From Bacteroides ovatus (lineage in GTDB: Bacteria > Bacteroidota > Bacteroidia > Bacteroidales > Bacteroidaceae), in the NCBI GenBank assembly GCA_030844565.1, contig JAUUNK010000273.1, positions 1 through 6,454 on the forward strand: a DNA stretch of 6,454 bases, in the 5' to 3' direction. Position 1 is the first letter of the stretch; each line of letters starts with the position of its first letter. Shown here piece by piece: positions 5,448 to 6,454 of this stretch. The position numbers were made by a program, and so were the translations under genes. The notes below the pieces were generated by a model, which was not told the origin of the DNA, searched no databases, and saw only the letters and a program-made list of their open reading frames with translations.

Positions 5448-5789
5448 TTAATCTGTTTTCCAATCATTTCCCAGAACATAATCCTGTAATTCTCTACTGT
5501 CTTCGGGTTCATTAGGAAATCTATATATACATTCAGCTGCACAAAAGCCAGACAACGATGTTTCAAGCTCATACAATATCTCAATCGTTTCTTGTGACAT
5601 GCAAGTATAATGATTATTTTGAATATCCAAAACCAATTCATATACATTTTTCCGTACCCAACCTTTCTTTATCAGCTTTTCAATAAAAGAATAAATAAAA
5701 TCAGTGGTTGCACTTTTATTCCTATGGCTATTTTCTAAGATAAATAGCATTTCGTTCTTTACAAGATTATAATCTGTTCTTATATTCAT
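5448..5789 (-). CDS. Small soluble protein of 113 aa, candidate immunity protein
   Basis: It starts at the ATG at 5789, only six bases beyond element E4. It has no signal peptide or membrane helix. Residues 1-60 look helical (FIYSFIEKLIKKGWV, then VYELVLDIQNN). Residues about 66-80 are another helix (QETIEILYELETSL). The C-terminal part has the distinctive run GFCAAECIYRFPNEP at 81-95 and closes with a short tail containing a tryptophan (LQDYVLGNDWKTD). The 'G.C..E..IRFP.[ED]P' pattern followed by '..YV.G..W' recurs, as far as I recall, in small Bacteroidota immunity-like proteins, but I cannot name the family. The two cysteines, C83 and C87, are spaced CxxxC and could be functional. No promoter fits between E4 and its start, so it depends on read-through from upstream. 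Confidence 0.75.
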   Translation of the reverse strand: MNIRTDYNLVKNEMLFILENSHRNKSATTDFIYSFIEKLIKKGWVRKNVYELVLDIQNNHYTCMSQETIEILYELETSLSGFCAAECIYRFPNEPEDSRELQDYVLGNDWKTD

Positions 5790-5795
5790 TATTCG

Positions 5796-5843
5796 TAATG
5801 GTTTAGCGGGGAACGCTATTAGGCGTTATCACGCTTTGTTATC
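5796..5843 (-). repeat. Intergenic palindromic element E4 (attC-like)
   Basis: The plus strand begins TAATGGTTTAGCGGGGAACG and ends CGCTTTGTTATC. AGCG (5805-5808) pairs with CGCT (5832-5835) and AACGC (5812-5816) with GCGTT (5823-5827), around the loop TATTAG. AT at 5828-5829 is unpaired on the 3' side. It is closely related to E2: both share AACGC, GCGTTATCACGCTT and the TAATGG arm. It lies between the restored stop of the SUKH gene (5851) and the start of the 113-aa gene (5789). Confidence 0.8.
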
Positions 5844-5850
5844 TGTATAT

Positions 5851-6289
5851 TTAATTATCCTCAAACATGGAACTTATAAAGTGGGCAAAACTATCACATA
5901 CATACAGCATATTATCTATGTAAGTATCATCACTTTCGCAAAACCATAAATATATACTCCCATATAGTCTATCAGTGGTCTAAATCTATCAAATAGATAT
6001 TACCGCCCTCGTCATTTGCAAATGGTAGCATATTCGCAAAAAGAAGTCCCGATTTTTGATAATCGGCAGATAGCTTACCAATATTACAAATGCCATATTT
6101 TAATGGTATAAATCCGTCAATAGATAGAATATACTTATCTGCTTTGATACGATTATAAGGAGGGAAGCCACCATTATTTTGCAAATAGTGCGCTTTCATA
6201 TCTTGTGGTATATCTACCCCAAACTCTTTCTCAATTTCTTTGATGTCATTGAGAGTCAATTCTTGTTGTGTTTCTGCATATTGTTCCAT
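5851..6289 (-). pseudogene. SUKH (SMI1/KNR4) family immunity-type protein, frameshifted near its C-terminus
   Basis: From the ATG at 6289 the frame gives the SUKH pattern: LTLNDIKEIEKEFGVDIPQD, then HYLQNNGGFPP, a long middle, and LPFANDEGGNIYLIDLD. SUKH proteins are small toxin-neutralising folds common in polymorphic-toxin immunity loci. The frame ends early at a TGA (5974-5972) after 105 residues. One base over, the minus strand continues TDRLYGSIYLWFCESDDTYI and ends with VCDSFAHFISSMFEDN and a TAA at 5853-5851. That is the missing SUKH ending (an IY.W strand, acidic loop, then a final F..F helix). Removing one C of the CC pair at 5977-5978 gives DLDTDRLYGSIYLW in one frame and a 145-aa protein of ordinary SUKH length. 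The reading frame is also open upstream of 6289 to the window edge, but the MEQYAE start is the usual one for this family. Decay and sequencing indel are both possible. Confidence 0.8.
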
Positions 6290-6454
6290 GTTTATTGTAT
6301 TACAGATAATGGTTAGAAAGAATGATACCCATATATTGTCGGAATGCTGTTCTATCAATTTATCAATGGTTGTTTCGGATTGAAACAATAAGTCATACAC
6401 TTTCCCATAGGTAGTTATAGCTTGAGTATTTCGTTTTGACTCTATGTATAGGTT
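6290..6454 (-). other. Upstream stretch with open frame and a possible decayed hairpin element
   Basis: This is the leader of the SUKH gene up to the window edge. The SUKH frame stays open through all of it (NLYIESKRNTQAITTYGKVY and on), so an N-terminal extension or the end of an in-frame upstream gene cannot be excluded. A second frame ends at a TGA near 6395 after YNYLWESV and could be the tail of the preceding gene. TAATGGTTAG at 6307-6316 matches the left arm of E3 and E4 (TAATGGTTT). TAGAA (6314-6318) can pair with TTCTA (6350-6354), but the AACGC core is absent. At best it is a degenerate sixth element, sitting 17 bases from the ATG as E2 does from its gene. Confidence 0.3.

Noticed and set aside
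3280..5843. CRISPR array formed by the repeated elements
   Set aside because: The repeats are diverged in sequence, palindromic, and separated by whole genes of several hundred bases rather than short uniform spacers.
3280..5843. Canonical integron attC sites
   Set aside because: No element shows the GTTRRRY / RYYYAAC core pair cleanly (ends are GTTAGCA, GTTATGA, GTTATCT, CATTAAT), so I call them attC-like only.
3280..5843. Elements as ordinary rho-independent terminators
   Set aside because: None is followed by a T-run on the transcribed strand, and they share a common bulge and outer arms that terminators do not need.
5886..5893. TAnnTTTG promoter box (TAGTTTTG on the minus strand) before the 113-aa gene
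   Set aside because: It falls in the C-terminal coding part of the SUKH gene (codons for DSFA), has no -33 partner, and is about 100 bases from the next start.

Overview
The window looks like the chromosome of a gut-type Bacteroidales (Bacteroides, Phocaeicola or Parabacteroides). The evidence is an AT-rich sequence, genes without Shine-Dalgarno sites, a TAnnTTTG-type promoter box, and an ECF sigma factor / FecR anti-sigma / STN-domain TonB-dependent receptor set. Every convincing gene lies on the minus strand, so transcription runs from high to low coordinates.

Low-coordinate part (about 1-2430): a trans-envelope signalling locus. In transcription order it has an ECF sigma factor (1883-2428), a 48-codon reading frame that looks like the last strands of an outer-membrane beta-barrel (1676-1822), a FecR-like anti-sigma factor (665-1657), and the first 188 residues of a TonB-dependent receptor with signal peptide, STN and carboxypeptidase-like regulatory domains (running off the window at base 1). 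By analogy with FecA-FecR-FecI, the receptor senses its ligand, its STN domain contacts the periplasmic part of FecR, and FecR releases the sigma factor.

High-coordinate part (about 2616-6454): a one-directional array of small, unrelated genes of the kind seen as orphan immunity genes. In transcription order these are a frameshifted SUKH (SMI1/KNR4) gene, a 113-aa soluble protein, a 142-aa four-helix membrane protein, a two-gene unit (frameshifted membrane protein plus a DUF3997-like lipoprotein), a 154-aa protein and a 205-aa exported protein. Five of the boundaries are occupied by a roughly 45-49-bp imperfect palindrome. The copies are called here E4 (5796-5843), E3 (5394-5442), E2 (4921-4967), E5 (3860-3904) and E1 (3280-3326). 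They share a layout rather than a strict sequence: outer TAATG arm, stem, an asymmetric 'AT' bulge, inner stem of the AACGC/GCGTT type, and a short loop. The stop codon of the preceding gene usually abuts or lies inside the element, and the next gene usually starts soon after it.

This is the architecture of an integron-like cassette array, although no canonical attC core and no integrase is visible. It agrees with what I recall of recombinase-associated acquired interbacterial defence (rAID) clusters in gut Bacteroidales. The array lacks an element after its last gene, and a short divergent reading frame at 2494-2673 may mark the junction with the sigma-factor locus. Two genes carry single-base frameshifts, each restored by removing one base, so they are either decaying cassettes or sequencing indels.
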